A stretch of 31,380 bases of DNA, from IMG/VR virus record IMGVR_UViG_3300021371_000068, positions 1 to 31,380 of that record; one strand, 5' to 3'. This document shows positions 8,701-17,100 of this stretch, piece by piece. The notes under the pieces were generated by a model, which was not told where the DNA came from, did no database searches, and worked only from the letters and a program-made list of their open reading frames with translations. Within the stretch, counting starts at the first letter, position 1, and each line of letters opens with the position of its first letter. A program made the translations under genes and the position numbers. This DNA is from a virus.

Positions 8701-9105
8701 GGAAACACAGTATATTCTGCTAGTCTAAAACTTGGAATGGGTGTAGAAGAAAAGTTTTCTACAACCAATGGTGCAACAGGTGTTACAGTATTCAATGGTG
8801 TAAACGGACACGTTCATTATTTGACAGCACCAGCTGGCAATGTAACAGCCAACTTTACAAACCTAAACGGTGGGTCACTAACAGCAGAGTATGCAACCAA
8901 CGTAACAGTTATTGTAAATCAAGGTGCCACTGCAAGAATAGTTAGTGCAGTGCAAATTGGTGGGGCGGCACAAACAATTAACTGGCAAGGTAACAATACA
9001 CCGTCAGGAACCTCAAACGGAATTGATGCGTTTTCATTCACAATTCTAAACGATGGTGGAACATATGTTGTGCTTGGACAAATGGTACCATTTGGAGGAG
9101 TATAA
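5779..9105 (+). CDS. Long tail fibre protein with an inserted globular domain
   Basis: This 1108-residue receptor-binding fibre is low in Cys and rich in Gly, Thr, Asn and Asp, with many short beta repeats. The linker motif KPTT(I/L)AGYGITDA appears at about 254-266 and 658-670, and a close variant (ATPTTLAGYGITDA) at 707-720; GYGITDA linkers are common in phage fibres. G-Q-[VI]-L-x-W units occur near 179-191 and 742-755. Residues about 351-645 break the pattern: the segment is helix-rich and carries EVIEHVFHTLHMHG (488-501), with aromatic residues typical of a folded domain rather than a fibre shaft. The C-terminal 150 residues (for example AGNVTANFTNLNGG, INWQGNN, YVVLGQMVPFGGV) match the tip style of marine phage fibres. 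A purine-rich AAGGAA site precedes the ATG. It is followed four bases later by the lectin-like gene. Confidence 0.85.
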   Translation: MAIVKRLTKGAALTHTELDGNFTDLDGRVTTLENTADSDSQTLTLAGDNLTISGGNTVDLSTIGGLNNLVEDTTPQLGGALDLNGNAITGPDGSSIQESIGVLTIAGTNGINIRSSGTNNITIGDQGGDVIIGQNGKTVDFVAGSTIDFTGTTATGLTLSQSIDSLTDVDTSTTPPGVGQVLKWDGSVNKWLPANDSSGSGGITLSALSVTQASAGTAGLVYNNVTGVFTYTPPDLSSYLTSVPAQSFASLTGKPTTIAGYGITDAASGYGDSDVATYLNGNLDTSIIPDTNATYDIGSASNKIRHLFLSDNSLYIGDNTLRTSGSNLLLNNTMVNADTEYNNGAIIDVTGEGSDFFKRELTVNGVRIMGAGGVGGQTAVPDAWLEKVGRMFELFLDPTGSGITESAQRTVIKTLSGDTGTYHAAVGPTIQRVARGAGADYSTNFLTDPGIIFWNLTNLFNNTVQNDMVWYLNSTGSGYGDGDTDAQEVIEHVFHTLHMHGLDAVSLKMYPSISSDWNTGPLYNAMVEAYDGGFWDSSGYGGADFKTDSAAFEVAAKEYLYLLNFAMFDYSDLWDGASLSPEWADSVKTPAGVQSNLTLGYALYNSYIAPVISKPSLTTIRSIFQDGNTPAQDDPSQYGASGYVVDVFNGEFGSLAGKPTTLAGYGITDAATLSNMAPTGAVDFTGATSIDFNTVTINNLEFADISATPTTLAGYGITDAVSGTGLNASIDGHLNTGTATGGQILSWNGSDYAWVADQTGISPTLNTAGNTGTGSVALASETLTVTGTTGQINVDAASFALSFSLDSDINSITSISFEGTTPDTNETKLQATDPTADRTINLPDATGNLPLLETSNLFTNDFKVEEAYSATPTNKFFEVETGAGNNRFMRSGINMSGFGTGVAPGVDLTSYRSSPADGDAGPELVFRASTAGSSGSVIATIETKVIATASGAETTEVSIHTDNAGTSVTPFKITGNTVYSASLKLGMGVEEKFSTTNGATGVTVFNGVNGHVHYLTAPAGNVTANFTNLNGGSLTAEYATNVTVIVNQGATARIVSAVQIGGAAQTINWQGNNTPSGTSNGIDAFSFTILNDGGTYVVLGQMVPFGGV

Positions 9106-9108
9106 TAG

Positions 9109-9951
9109 ATGCCTTTTATAACATCAGTTACAGGTAGTTTTACAGCAGGACGTAGAGCAAATGCTTTTAGTAGTGCGCCTTGGGCACCTGCTTCAGACAT
9201 AACTACTGCAATTTGGCTGGATGCTAGTGACACTGGCAGTTATACACTTAGTGGATCAAATGTAACAGCAGTCACAGACAAAGCAGGTAACGCAACGGTA
9301 ACCATAAATGGCACTCCTAATGTATCAACCACACTAGACAGCAAAAATACATTTACCTTTGTTCCAAACGAAGATTTTACAACCGACGAAGTTGCACAAG
9401 CCAACAATGGTAATCACTGGGCAATAGGAGTTATGCAATGGAACACTCGCAACGACTCACAAGATAGTTTCTGGAGTGTAGAATGTAACACACAATCGCC
9501 TAAAAGAGATTATGCTATCAGTGCTGGTGTCAGCAACTTTGCTGGTGAGTTGGATTTGGATGGCTTGAGTTCAAACAGGATATCATCTGTTATAGGAAAC
9601 AAACAGGATTTTGATCAAGGAATAACACAGAACGCTTGGGTAATACTAGTTGCTATATTCAACAAGACAGGCAACCAGATTGCTGTTAGAGTGAACGGCA
9701 CAAATGCGTTTACACCTGTGAACGATTATGATAACAATCTAAATACAAATATGGATCTACGCATCTTCCGCAACAGAGCAAACGAACGTATGGGCGGTCG
9801 AATGGCAGAGTTTTTCTCAGTAGCAAGTATTCCTGGCACAGGCAGCACAGACATTACAGATGTACAAAAAGCAGAAGGTTACCTTGCTCACAAGTGGGGG
9901 TTACAAGGTAATTTACCTGTAAGTCATCCATATAAGAGTTCAGCACCATAA
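9109..9951 (+). CDS. LamG / concanavalin-A-like lectin-fold adhesin
   Basis: This 280-residue protein resembles lectin-fold (LamG-like) proteins of marine phages and bacteria. It shows TAIWLDASDTGSYTLSG (about 33-49), then VTAVTDKAGNATVT. Strands in the middle include WVILVAIFNKTGNQIAVRVN. The typical C-terminal signature is EGYLAHKWGLQGNLP followed by HPY. Such domains often bind carbohydrate, so I infer a role in recognising host surface glycans, as an accessory fibre or tip protein. It follows the long fibre in the same transcript, with a strong GGAGGAG site that lies inside the fibre gene's last codons. A purely structural tail decoration is the alternative. Confidence 0.75.
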   Translation: MPFITSVTGSFTAGRRANAFSSAPWAPASDITTAIWLDASDTGSYTLSGSNVTAVTDKAGNATVTINGTPNVSTTLDSKNTFTFVPNEDFTTDEVAQANNGNHWAIGVMQWNTRNDSQDSFWSVECNTQSPKRDYAISAGVSNFAGELDLDGLSSNRISSVIGNKQDFDQGITQNAWVILVAIFNKTGNQIAVRVNGTNAFTPVNDYDNNLNTNMDLRIFRNRANERMGGRMAEFFSVASIPGTGSTDITDVQKAEGYLAHKWGLQGNLPVSHPYKSSAP

Positions 9952-9960
9952 GGATAAGAA

Positions 9961-11331
9961 ATGGCAAATATAACCGCAGTACCATACTTTTACGATAAGC
10001 AATTTAGACGCTATATTCAGCAGTTTATTCGTATCTTTGCGGGCTTTCAGTATGTTAAAGGATACACAGAGCAAGGCGAGCCAGTGTATCATACAACACC
10101 AGTTCGTTACGGCGACATCAGTCGTATGGCAGCACATATACAAAGAGAGAACAGCGAAAATACATTAAGTACTGTTCCTTTTATTAGTTGTTATGTAACT
10201 AACTTACAACCAGACGTAAACAAACGAGTGTTTCCACAGTTTGAAGAAAAAATGACTGTTATTGAAAAAGAATATAATAATGCTACTAACAGTTACGAAA
10301 ATAAACAAGGCAGTGTTTACACAGTAGAACGTCACATGCCAGTACCATATACAATGACAATGCAAGCAGATTTATGGACAAGTAATACTGAGCAAAAAAT
10401 GCAAATGCTTGAACAAATACTAGTATTATTTAACCCAAGTCTTAATATACACACAACAAACAACCCATTAGACTGGAGTAGTTTAAGTGTTGTCGAGCTT
10501 ACAGCAACACAGTGGACAAACCGTGGTATTCCAAGTGGTGTTGATGATATTATTGACATCAGCAGCTTGACATTTGAAATGCCAATACTAATTAATCCTC
10601 CAGCTAAAGTGAACAAAAGCAGTATGATCCATACTGTAATTACCAACTTACATGAAGTTGCTACTGGAGATGCTGACAGTATTAATGTGCTTAACGATAT
10701 TAACGCTATCACTACTAGCTATACAGTAGTAGCAGTTGATAACAAAGTAAAACTAGACGTAACAGGCGGCATAGCCACAGCACAAATATTAAGTAAAACT
10801 GGTGCTGTAGTAGCAGATCTACAATGGGATACGATATTTAAACAATATGGTGCAGAACTTAGAGATAGTGTAAGTCAAATACGTTTTAAGCAAACAGACA
10901 ATCCAAGTGATATGACTACTGACATTATTGGTACACTGAGTGGTGTTAGTGAAACAGACACATTAACTGTAACATTAGATAACAACACTATACCAGCTGA
11001 TACACAAACGGCTGTTGATGCTGTTATTGACCCACAACTTAGTTACCCAGGAGATGGAACACTAACAGCCGCAGCCAATGGAGACCGTTATTTGATACTT
11101 GATGAAATACCTAGTGGAGGAGAATGGGGCACTATATCTGCTAAGAAGAATGACATTATTCAGTATAATGGTACTATATGGAGTGTTACTTTTGATGCCA
11201 GCAACAATGTATCGTCTACACACTATACCACTAATATAGTTACTATGGATAAATTAAAATGGAATGGTACACAATGGGTTAATGCTTATGAAGGTACATA
11301 TAATAGTGGTTTTTGGAGAATATATTTGTAA
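9961..11331 (+). CDS. 15: Tail terminator / proximal sheath stabiliser, gp15-like
   Basis: T4 gp15 caps the tail tube and sheath and docks them to the neck. The first 220 residues follow T4 gp15 closely. PYFYDKQFRRYIQQF matches T4 YFYNSSFRRYATLM. TTPVRYGD matches RVPITYAS. YTMTMQADLWTSNTEQKM and LEQILVLFNPSLNIH match YELSIFTRYEDDMF and VEQILPYFQPHFN. The segment LTFEMPILINPPAKV corresponds to the final gp15 strand (LTFEVNGWMYPPV). The protein is much longer than T4 gp15 (456 versus 272 residues). The extra C-terminal half holds beta-rich material and two Trp-containing repeat units (near YNGTIW and WNGTQW) of the type also seen in the sheath. An AGGA site precedes the ATG. The stop codon overlaps the next start as TAATG. 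Confidence 0.88.
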   Translation: MANITAVPYFYDKQFRRYIQQFIRIFAGFQYVKGYTEQGEPVYHTTPVRYGDISRMAAHIQRENSENTLSTVPFISCYVTNLQPDVNKRVFPQFEEKMTVIEKEYNNATNSYENKQGSVYTVERHMPVPYTMTMQADLWTSNTEQKMQMLEQILVLFNPSLNIHTTNNPLDWSSLSVVELTATQWTNRGIPSGVDDIIDISSLTFEMPILINPPAKVNKSSMIHTVITNLHEVATGDADSINVLNDINAITTSYTVVAVDNKVKLDVTGGIATAQILSKTGAVVADLQWDTIFKQYGAELRDSVSQIRFKQTDNPSDMTTDIIGTLSGVSETDTLTVTLDNNTIPADTQTAVDAVIDPQLSYPGDGTLTAAANGDRYLILDEIPSGGEWGTISAKKNDIIQYNGTIWSVTFDASNNVSSTHYTTNIVTMDKLKWNGTQWVNAYEGTYNSGFWRIYL

Positions 11332-11789
11332 TGTTAACTGCAAGCGGTTGTTGTTTTTTAGCCCTTAATACAGGGCGTATTATGTTACAACAAAGAAGTA
11401 AAGCAGTAAGCCATCCACTTACATGGAGTTTTTGGGGCGGAAAAAGCGAGCAACAAGAACGACCAATAGAAACATTATTACGTGAATGTCGTGAAGAAAT
11501 GGGTGACTTACCAGATATAGAAAAAGTATATCCTATTCATACATTTATTAGTGATGACAAAAAGTTTACCTATCACACTTATTGTGTTACTGTATACGAA
11601 GAATTTATACCAAAAACAAATGGAGAAAGTTCAGGATATGCTTGGGTAGAAATAAATGCTTGGCCAAAGCCTTTACATAAAGGTGCAAGAGTTGTATTAG
11701 GAAAACCAGATATGGTGGATAAGATTATTACTATCTGGGAAAGGCAACGTTATAAAGAAGACTTAACTAACTGGCTAGATAGTTTCTGA
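11331..11789 (+). CDS. Nudix hydrolase
   Basis: Nudix enzymes hydrolyse nucleoside diphosphates linked to another group, such as oxidised dNTPs, NADH, ADP-ribose or RNA caps. The Nudix box fits G-x5-E-x7-R-E-U-x-E-E-x-G: G37, E43, R51-E52 and E55-E56, with Cys53 at the first hydrophobic position. The flanking strand SFWGGK (33-38) is also typical. I chose the ATG at 11331 (152 residues) rather than a TTG 18 bases upstream. The ATG forms a TAATG overlap with the gp15 stop, and a GGAG site lies 12 bases upstream. The substrate is not readable; phage Nudix proteins are known that clean nucleotide pools or act on capped RNA. Its 3' end overlaps the convergent minus-strand gene by 40 bases. Confidence 0.88.
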   Translation: MLTASGCCFLALNTGRIMLQQRSKAVSHPLTWSFWGGKSEQQERPIETLLRECREEMGDLPDIEKVYPIHTFISDDKKFTYHTYCVTVYEEFIPKTNGESSGYAWVEINAWPKPLHKGARVVLGKPDMVDKIITIWERQRYKEDLTNWLDSF

Positions 11790-12841
11790 TACTCATCACT
11801 ATCTTCTCCATATATACGTTTAGCACTTTGTAGTCTTTTTTGTAATAGTTTTTGATCATCAGTCTCAGTATTTTTATCATTCCATTTACTAAAACTAGAA
11901 AGTATATTTGACCAAGTTACTGTTGTATCAGTTATATTGTTCCTATCATTTTCAGCTTGATGTGTGCCTGCTGATGCATTTTCTTTAAGTTTAGATCCTG
12001 ATAATTGTACGTACTTTTGTAAAATTTTATTACGTTGTTTTTTAAGATGTGAAATTTTTGTGTTGGTTAGATACAATGTATTGTAATAAGCATTAGCCCA
12101 TGCCTTAAACGGATCACACATGTCATTTACGTCACCTATATGATGAGAAACGTGCTTAATACGGATATTTTCACCAGCTTTTATTTTAGCAAAGTATTCT
12201 TTAGTGATATATTGTACAGATTGGTCAGCATATATTAATCCCGTACTGTGATGTGCTACATCAAACATATAGATATCATAATCGTCAGTGGGTGAAAACT
12301 CTAAGTCACTATAATTATGTATAGTAACATCTCCATCAATTAGCCATAAATTATCCTCTACATCCATGAGTTGGTTGTACACTGATTTCATGTTTTCTTT
12401 GTTTCTTATGATATGACATGGACGTTCAATTGTGCTAAGTTTAGTAAACTTTTTAAGTGCATGTCTATCATTAAATGAATACACATACATTGGAACCACT
12501 TTACCTCTATATGATGCAATCCGGTTAGCATGTATGGTTTCAGATTCTGAAGTTGCAGATGTAGGAACAAGTCTTAATGCATCCCAACTAATTGGTCGCT
12601 TACTTCTTTCTACACACATTGGAAATTCGTGTATTTTATGTCTATTTTCATGCTCAGGAGTAAAGTTCCAATTGAATGTTTTTAATATAGTACGTTTTTT
12701 ATTTTTTAGCCAAACATACGGATATCTGTCACGATATTGATTTGCAACAGAAACATCTTCCATGTCATCTACATCAATAATTGGATATCTGTTCCATTTA
12801 GATTTTGTAATACTAAAAGCAGTCTGTATATTCGAAAACAT
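11750..12841 (-). CDS. Glycosyltransferase-like phage protein (GT-A type, tentative)
   Basis: This 363-residue protein has a central segment DNLWLIDGDVTI (163-174) with a D-G-D that looks like the metal/nucleotide-sugar DxD motif of GT-A enzymes. YDIYMFDVAHHSTGLIYADQ (188-207) follows, and then CDPFKAWANAYYNTLYL. The order resembles a phage family with a DADN-like motif and a later aromatic NPVNGL-type segment, usually annotated as glycosyltransferase-like. The C-terminal 100 residues are Lys/Gln/Asn-rich and probably helical; they do not belong to the fold. The gene starts one base after the stop of a second glycosyltransferase gene, so the two are almost certainly co-expressed. A role in glycosylating virion proteins or host surface glycans is inference. 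Its 3' end overlaps the Nudix gene on the other strand. Confidence 0.55.
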   Translation of the reverse strand: MFSNIQTAFSITKSKWNRYPIIDVDDMEDVSVANQYRDRYPYVWLKNKKRTILKTFNWNFTPEHENRHKIHEFPMCVERSKRPISWDALRLVPTSATSESETIHANRIASYRGKVVPMYVYSFNDRHALKKFTKLSTIERPCHIIRNKENMKSVYNQLMDVEDNLWLIDGDVTIHNYSDLEFSPTDDYDIYMFDVAHHSTGLIYADQSVQYITKEYFAKIKAGENIRIKHVSHHIGDVNDMCDPFKAWANAYYNTLYLTNTKISHLKKQRNKILQKYVQLSGSKLKENASAGTHQAENDRNNITDTTVTWSNILSSFSKWNDKNTETDDQKLLQKRLQSAKRIYGEDSDEYQKLSSQLVKSSL

Positions 12842-13435
12842 TTATTGAAAATCCTTTGTTTTAATACCCATGGTTGATAAATGAGCACATTGATTACTTA
12901 ATTGTGGATCAATCCAGATATCATAATCGTATTGTTGTAGTTGTTCTGAAAAATAAACATCTTCTCCCATAAAGACATCATTCTCATAATCCCAACTTAC
13001 TTTAAACCATGGGTGTGGTATTTGATTATACACTTCTATATCTGTTAGCATAATACCCATACCAACAGCATGTACTTTATATAGTTCATTACAATGCGTA
13101 TGTGGAAGATAATTTTCATCCATTGCAACGTTACGATATGGTTGTGTACGTGTACTATATGTTCCAGCTACAACTGGCTTCTGATGTGCAGACAATGTAT
13201 GGTATATATTAGACGGGAACACCATGTCACTATCTAACCATAGTATTTGATTACAGTTAGCTCTTTGTGCATCTAATACTAATTGATATCGTTGGTTTTG
13301 TATTAAACTACCGTTTTCAAAAAACAAATGATATTGTACATGATTACGAACTAAATTAGCAGTTAATTGAGATAAGCAGAAAGCAAAATTACTATGACAT
13401 ATATCACGTACAGGAACACATATTCCTAACAACAT
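12842..13435 (-). CDS. Family 2-type glycosyltransferase-like protein
   Basis: This short (197-residue) GT-A fold protein begins with the usual first strand LLGICVPVRD. The DxD motif lies in ILWLDSDMVFP (64-74), where D68 and D70 would bind metal and nucleotide-sugar. The acceptor-side acidic motif is GEDVYFSEQL (157-166), followed by a late His (H185) near the C-terminus, as in related phage and bacterial enzymes. It lacks any membrane segment, so it would act in the cytoplasm on a soluble acceptor such as a fibre protein, DNA or a sugar-lipid head group. It lies two bases after the unknown 145-residue gene and directly before the second glycosyltransferase-like gene. The donor and acceptor are unknown. 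Confidence 0.75.
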   Translation of the reverse strand: MLLGICVPVRDICHSNFAFCLSQLTANLVRNHVQYHLFFENGSLIQNQRYQLVLDAQRANCNQILWLDSDMVFPSNIYHTLSAHQKPVVAGTYSTRTQPYRNVAMDENYLPHTHCNELYKVHAVGMGIMLTDIEVYNQIPHPWFKVSWDYENDVFMGEDVYFSEQLQQYDYDIWIDPQLSNQCAHLSTMGIKTKDFQ

Positions 13436-13437
13436 AG

Positions 13438-13875
13438 TTACATCATATTTTCAGGAACAACATCATCTTGTTGTACAGATTTTTCTACATTTTTTACTTC
13501 ATGATTAAGTTGGCTTGCAATAATCGTGCTACGTTTAACACAATCTTTAAACCATTCATCGCCCAAGCACGTCATGTCAGTCATAGTTTCTGTACTTACT
13601 TTTCCAGTTGACAATAATTCAACAGCACTCCGTTTAGCAAGAACCTCAACATAATATTTGATTTCTTCTTCATCACTAGTAAACGACAGTTGTGACTTAT
13701 CGTATTCAGATTCTAGTCTCTTCTTTGCCATCTTTAGGGTTTTAATACGTGATTTATTCTTGCGCCAAAATGGAACACTAGTTGCATCAGCAATGTCTTG
13801 ATTAACTTTACTATATTTTGCTGCGGGGGTTAGACATCTGCCTAAGACAAATGTACTATATTCAAATTCAGACAT
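13438..13875 (-). CDS. Uncharacterised 145-residue protein
   Basis: I do not recognise this protein. It is mostly hydrophilic and probably helical. A basic stretch (RKNKSRIKTLKMAKKRLE, about 38-55) is followed by an acidic one (TSDEEEIKYYVEVL). It lacks a signal peptide and membrane segments. The ATG has an AGGAG site seven bases upstream. Its stop lies two bases before the glycosyltransferase gene, so it may be a partner or a small virion protein co-expressed with the sugar-transfer genes. Confidence 0.7.
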   Translation of the reverse strand: MSEFEYSTFVLGRCLTPAAKYSKVNQDIADATSVPFWRKNKSRIKTLKMAKKRLESEYDKSQLSFTSDEEEIKYYVEVLAKRSAVELLSTGKVSTETMTDMTCLGDEWFKDCVKRSTIIASQLNHEVKNVEKSVQQDDVVPENMM

Positions 13876-13892
13876 TATTTTCTCCTATGAGT

Positions 13893-14057
13893 TTATGGTT
13901 GTCCTCCGAAACTTGCACTTAACATCACAGTATTTCCAGAAGTAATACTTACTTGTGTACCAAGTTGACTCATTGTTCTTTGAGTACCACTGGTAAACCC
14001 ATAGTGTATTTGCACTTGATTTACTGATATTTGACTACCGGTTGCAGGTAAGGCCAT
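13893..14057 (-). CDS. Small fibre-associated-type protein (54 residues)
   Basis: This short gene reads MALPATGSQISVNQVQIHYG and ends SASFGGQP. The opening (hydrophobic, P-x-x-G, then ISVNQV) resembles the N-termini of marine phage fibre or collagen-like virion proteins that begin with LPxSGxISLNQV. The rest is a Ser/Thr/Gly-rich beta-type sequence with no catalytic features. It has an AGGA site eight bases before the ATG and its own late promoter about 30 bases upstream, both of which support a real late gene. It lies between the S74 fibre and the 145-residue gene. It could be a free-standing attachment or trimerisation piece, or the remnant of a longer fibre gene. Confidence 0.65.
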   Translation of the reverse strand: MALPATGSQISVNQVQIHYGFTSGTQRTMSQLGTQVSITSGNTVMLSASFGGQP

Positions 14058-14087
14058 GTTTCGTTCCTATTTCATTTAATACTAACA

Positions 14088-14095
14088 TATTTATG
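14088..14095 (-). promoter_or_regulatory. T4-type late promoter for the 54-residue protein gene
   Basis: On the minus strand this reads CATAAATA, about 30 bases before the ATG at 14057. A TTGACA (14101-14106) lies just upstream, with a TAGTAT 16 bases after it, so a host-type promoter might overlap. It would also serve the glycosyltransferase genes downstream. Confidence 0.55.
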
Positions 14096-14109
14096 TTTCT
14101 TGTCAATAC

Positions 14110-17100
14110 TTACTTTCCTAAAATGTCTTTCATAAGTTTTTCTAGGGTGTCTAATCTGTTACTCATGTCTTCAATAGTTTTATTTTTCTCAAGTATCATT
14201 TGTTTTTGATCTTCAATCCAATAACTTTGTGTTTTTACAGCTTCAATGAGTAGTGGTGTTAGTTTTTCATAACGTACCGCATAGTAACCGTTCTCACGTT
14301 GTTCAACTAATTCTGGCATGACTTTCATTACTTCTTGAGCAATAACACCAGCTTCACGTTTGTTTGCATCTTTGCCTATAATAGCTGCTGTTTCTTCACG
14401 CCAATCAAACATAACACCATGTAGTTGCTGAATCTTATGTACAGCATCTTCAATAGTATTGATATTAGTTTTAAGTCTTTCATCTGAACTATAGTAAGCA
14501 GTAACATCTCCAGTAAAGTATCTGTTACCTGGCTGATACACACGAATGTATTTCCATCCATTAATGTAACATGCTCTAGTTCCACTATAGTGACTATAGT
14601 TCCACAATGCTTGTGGTGTAAAGTATTTTGAACCTGTTTCAAACTGTCCTACACTATTACCAAATCCTGTGATATAAGCACTTTCTTTTCTATAATCTCC
14701 AGCACCACGTCTTGTATTTGACATGATCCAGTAACCATAACTACCAGGGTTACCACCCAAATTGTTGTAGTTATATCCGTAATCAATACTACCACAATAG
14801 TGTGCTACATCGCCAACGTTTTTAACCCAAACTTCACCGTAAAAGTAATCTGTCTGTTCTATTGGAATAAATGGGAAGCCAGAGGTATATACTCCACCAA
14901 CACTTACGCCACCATTAATATATATACTGCCGCCGCCCATATCTGACTGATTATTCCAGCTAACACTGGTACTATTGAAATAAGATTGTAGTTGCTTAGT
15001 GGACCAAGTATTATCCATAGCAAATACAGTTTCTCCTGGTGTGTAGTGTCCTAGTGGATAAGTTCCGCTATTGCCATTCTGTTGTGTTGCCATAGGCGAA
15101 TGCATAACAGTACGCTTATCATTAGTATTAGCGTAGACTGCGTGTATTGTGTTACCGCCATTGTCTATGGTTAATAAAGCTGAACCGGTATTCATATACC
15201 ATCCGATATCGCCATTTGCTGTAATTGTTAATCTAGCTTTACTAACACCGTCAGCATAAAAATCAAATAACCTGTTGCTGTTATTTGTATGATCAGCACC
15301 AACGTCTATTCTATTCATATAGGATAACGCATATCCACCATTGCCACCTGATATTGCTATAGTTGGATTTTGTCCTGCACTAACACTATTAGCACCATTA
15401 ATAGCTATTCTTCCGTTACCGCTGCTATCGCCCCAGGCATCTTTACCATCACTGTTTGTAGTAAATGACGCATCTGTTCGGAAGTTGGTGGATCCGTTAT
15501 ATATTATTTTACTACCTCGGCCTCGCATATATGTGCCGTCTGTCATATACCAGCCGCCACCCCAGCCAAAGCCAATTTCTTCATCTCTCATAAAACTAGC
15601 TGCGCCACGACCAAAAACAATAGCATCATTGTTGTTTAGTAACTGTATAGAACCGTTTATGTGAAGTTTATTATTACTTATTGTGCTAATAACAGAAGGA
15701 TTATCATTTGTAGTGTAGCTAATTGCTGTTTGACCGATACATACGTTTCCATCCATATCAATACGCATACGCTCTGAAAAATCAGTTGAACTGTCTGATG
15801 TTCCATTTGTATAAAATGCCAATCCGGATTTAAAGTAGTTGCCTTCACCAATCTGTAAAATACCAGCACTGCGTTTTGTATAGCTGGCCCAACGTGGTTC
15901 CCATATAATACCAGTACCTACTTCATTACTATCATTCGAACTAGCACCATTTCTAACACCAAAACGAAGTTTATCTTGTGGAGTAGTATCGACACCATCT
16001 GCTAAATCTAGTCTATGTTGTGGGCCTGCTGAACCGCCTACTTGTAATGATCCAGTAATATATGTGGTTGCATCTACTTTTAGATATGAATTTACTTCCA
16101 CGCTGTCAGTCTGAGCATTTATTTTCAGCATATCTTTGCCAGGTGTTCTAGCATAAAATCTATAGTAATCGGCTGAGGTTGTTGAGTTATAATGACTGCC
16201 TACTCGCCATTTATTATTTGACTCGCTAGTACCAGCATGGTAATGTAAAAGTTGATTCCACTTACCGTCTTGTGCGTGTAATTCTACATAGCCATAACCT
16301 TGAGAGTTTTCACCGCCGCCGATATCTCCAACGATCATACTGCTGTTTATACCTTCACCAAACGCATCATCAGATCTAACTCTTAGTCCTTCTGCTCCAG
16401 TAACACGAACTCCGCTACCAGTACCAGTTTTGCCTGCTTGTAGATATAAGTCACTTGTGCTTGTAGTTCTAATAGTTACATTATAATCACCGTCATCGTC
16501 GCCATCGTTACCAATGTTAATGGCATTTGCTTGTATACCATTTGTAAATACACTTCTTAAACTAGCAGTAATGCCGCCAGTTACATCAAGTTTTGTTCCT
16601 GGATTTGTTTTACCAATCCCTACATATCCGTTACTACCTGTTATACTAAGTATGTCAGCACCTTGTGTCCAACTATAGATTTGGAAAATGTCAGTGCCGT
16701 TTCCGTATCCAACACGAGTTTGCCATTTGAGTGCACCGTTAATTTTATATCGATAATGTGTTTGTCCTACTGCATCAGCAGTTACACCAGTATAAAATGC
16801 ACCGCTAGTGCTTGTGTTAGTAACATTGATACCAGTATATGGCTCTGCAGGTAAATTTGAATGAACAACATCTAATCTTGTATTTGGCGCATCTGTACCA
16901 ATACCAACACCATTATTACCAGTAGGTATAATTCTGTATGTACTACCACTACGCATTAATACTGGATAGCTGTGTATTCCAATTTTTGTAACTGTTGCAT
17001 CACTTTCTCTAACTTTTGTAAACAAGTTAGCATCGTTAATGTCGTTGTATAGTTCTCCTTCAAAGTAAAAACGATTAGATACATTGCCGCCGCCACTAGA

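Noticed and set aside
9080-9093. Perfect 14-base palindrome AAATGGTACCATTT near the end of the long fibre gene.
   Set aside because: It encodes part of the conserved fibre C-terminus (QMVPFG) and has no partner copies or promoter context, so chance from codon use is the simplest reading.
11313-11330. TTG start for the Nudix gene, giving six more residues.
   Set aside because: The ATG at 11331 overlaps the gp15 stop as TAATG and has a GGAG site; the TTG lies just before that site and lacks one of its own.
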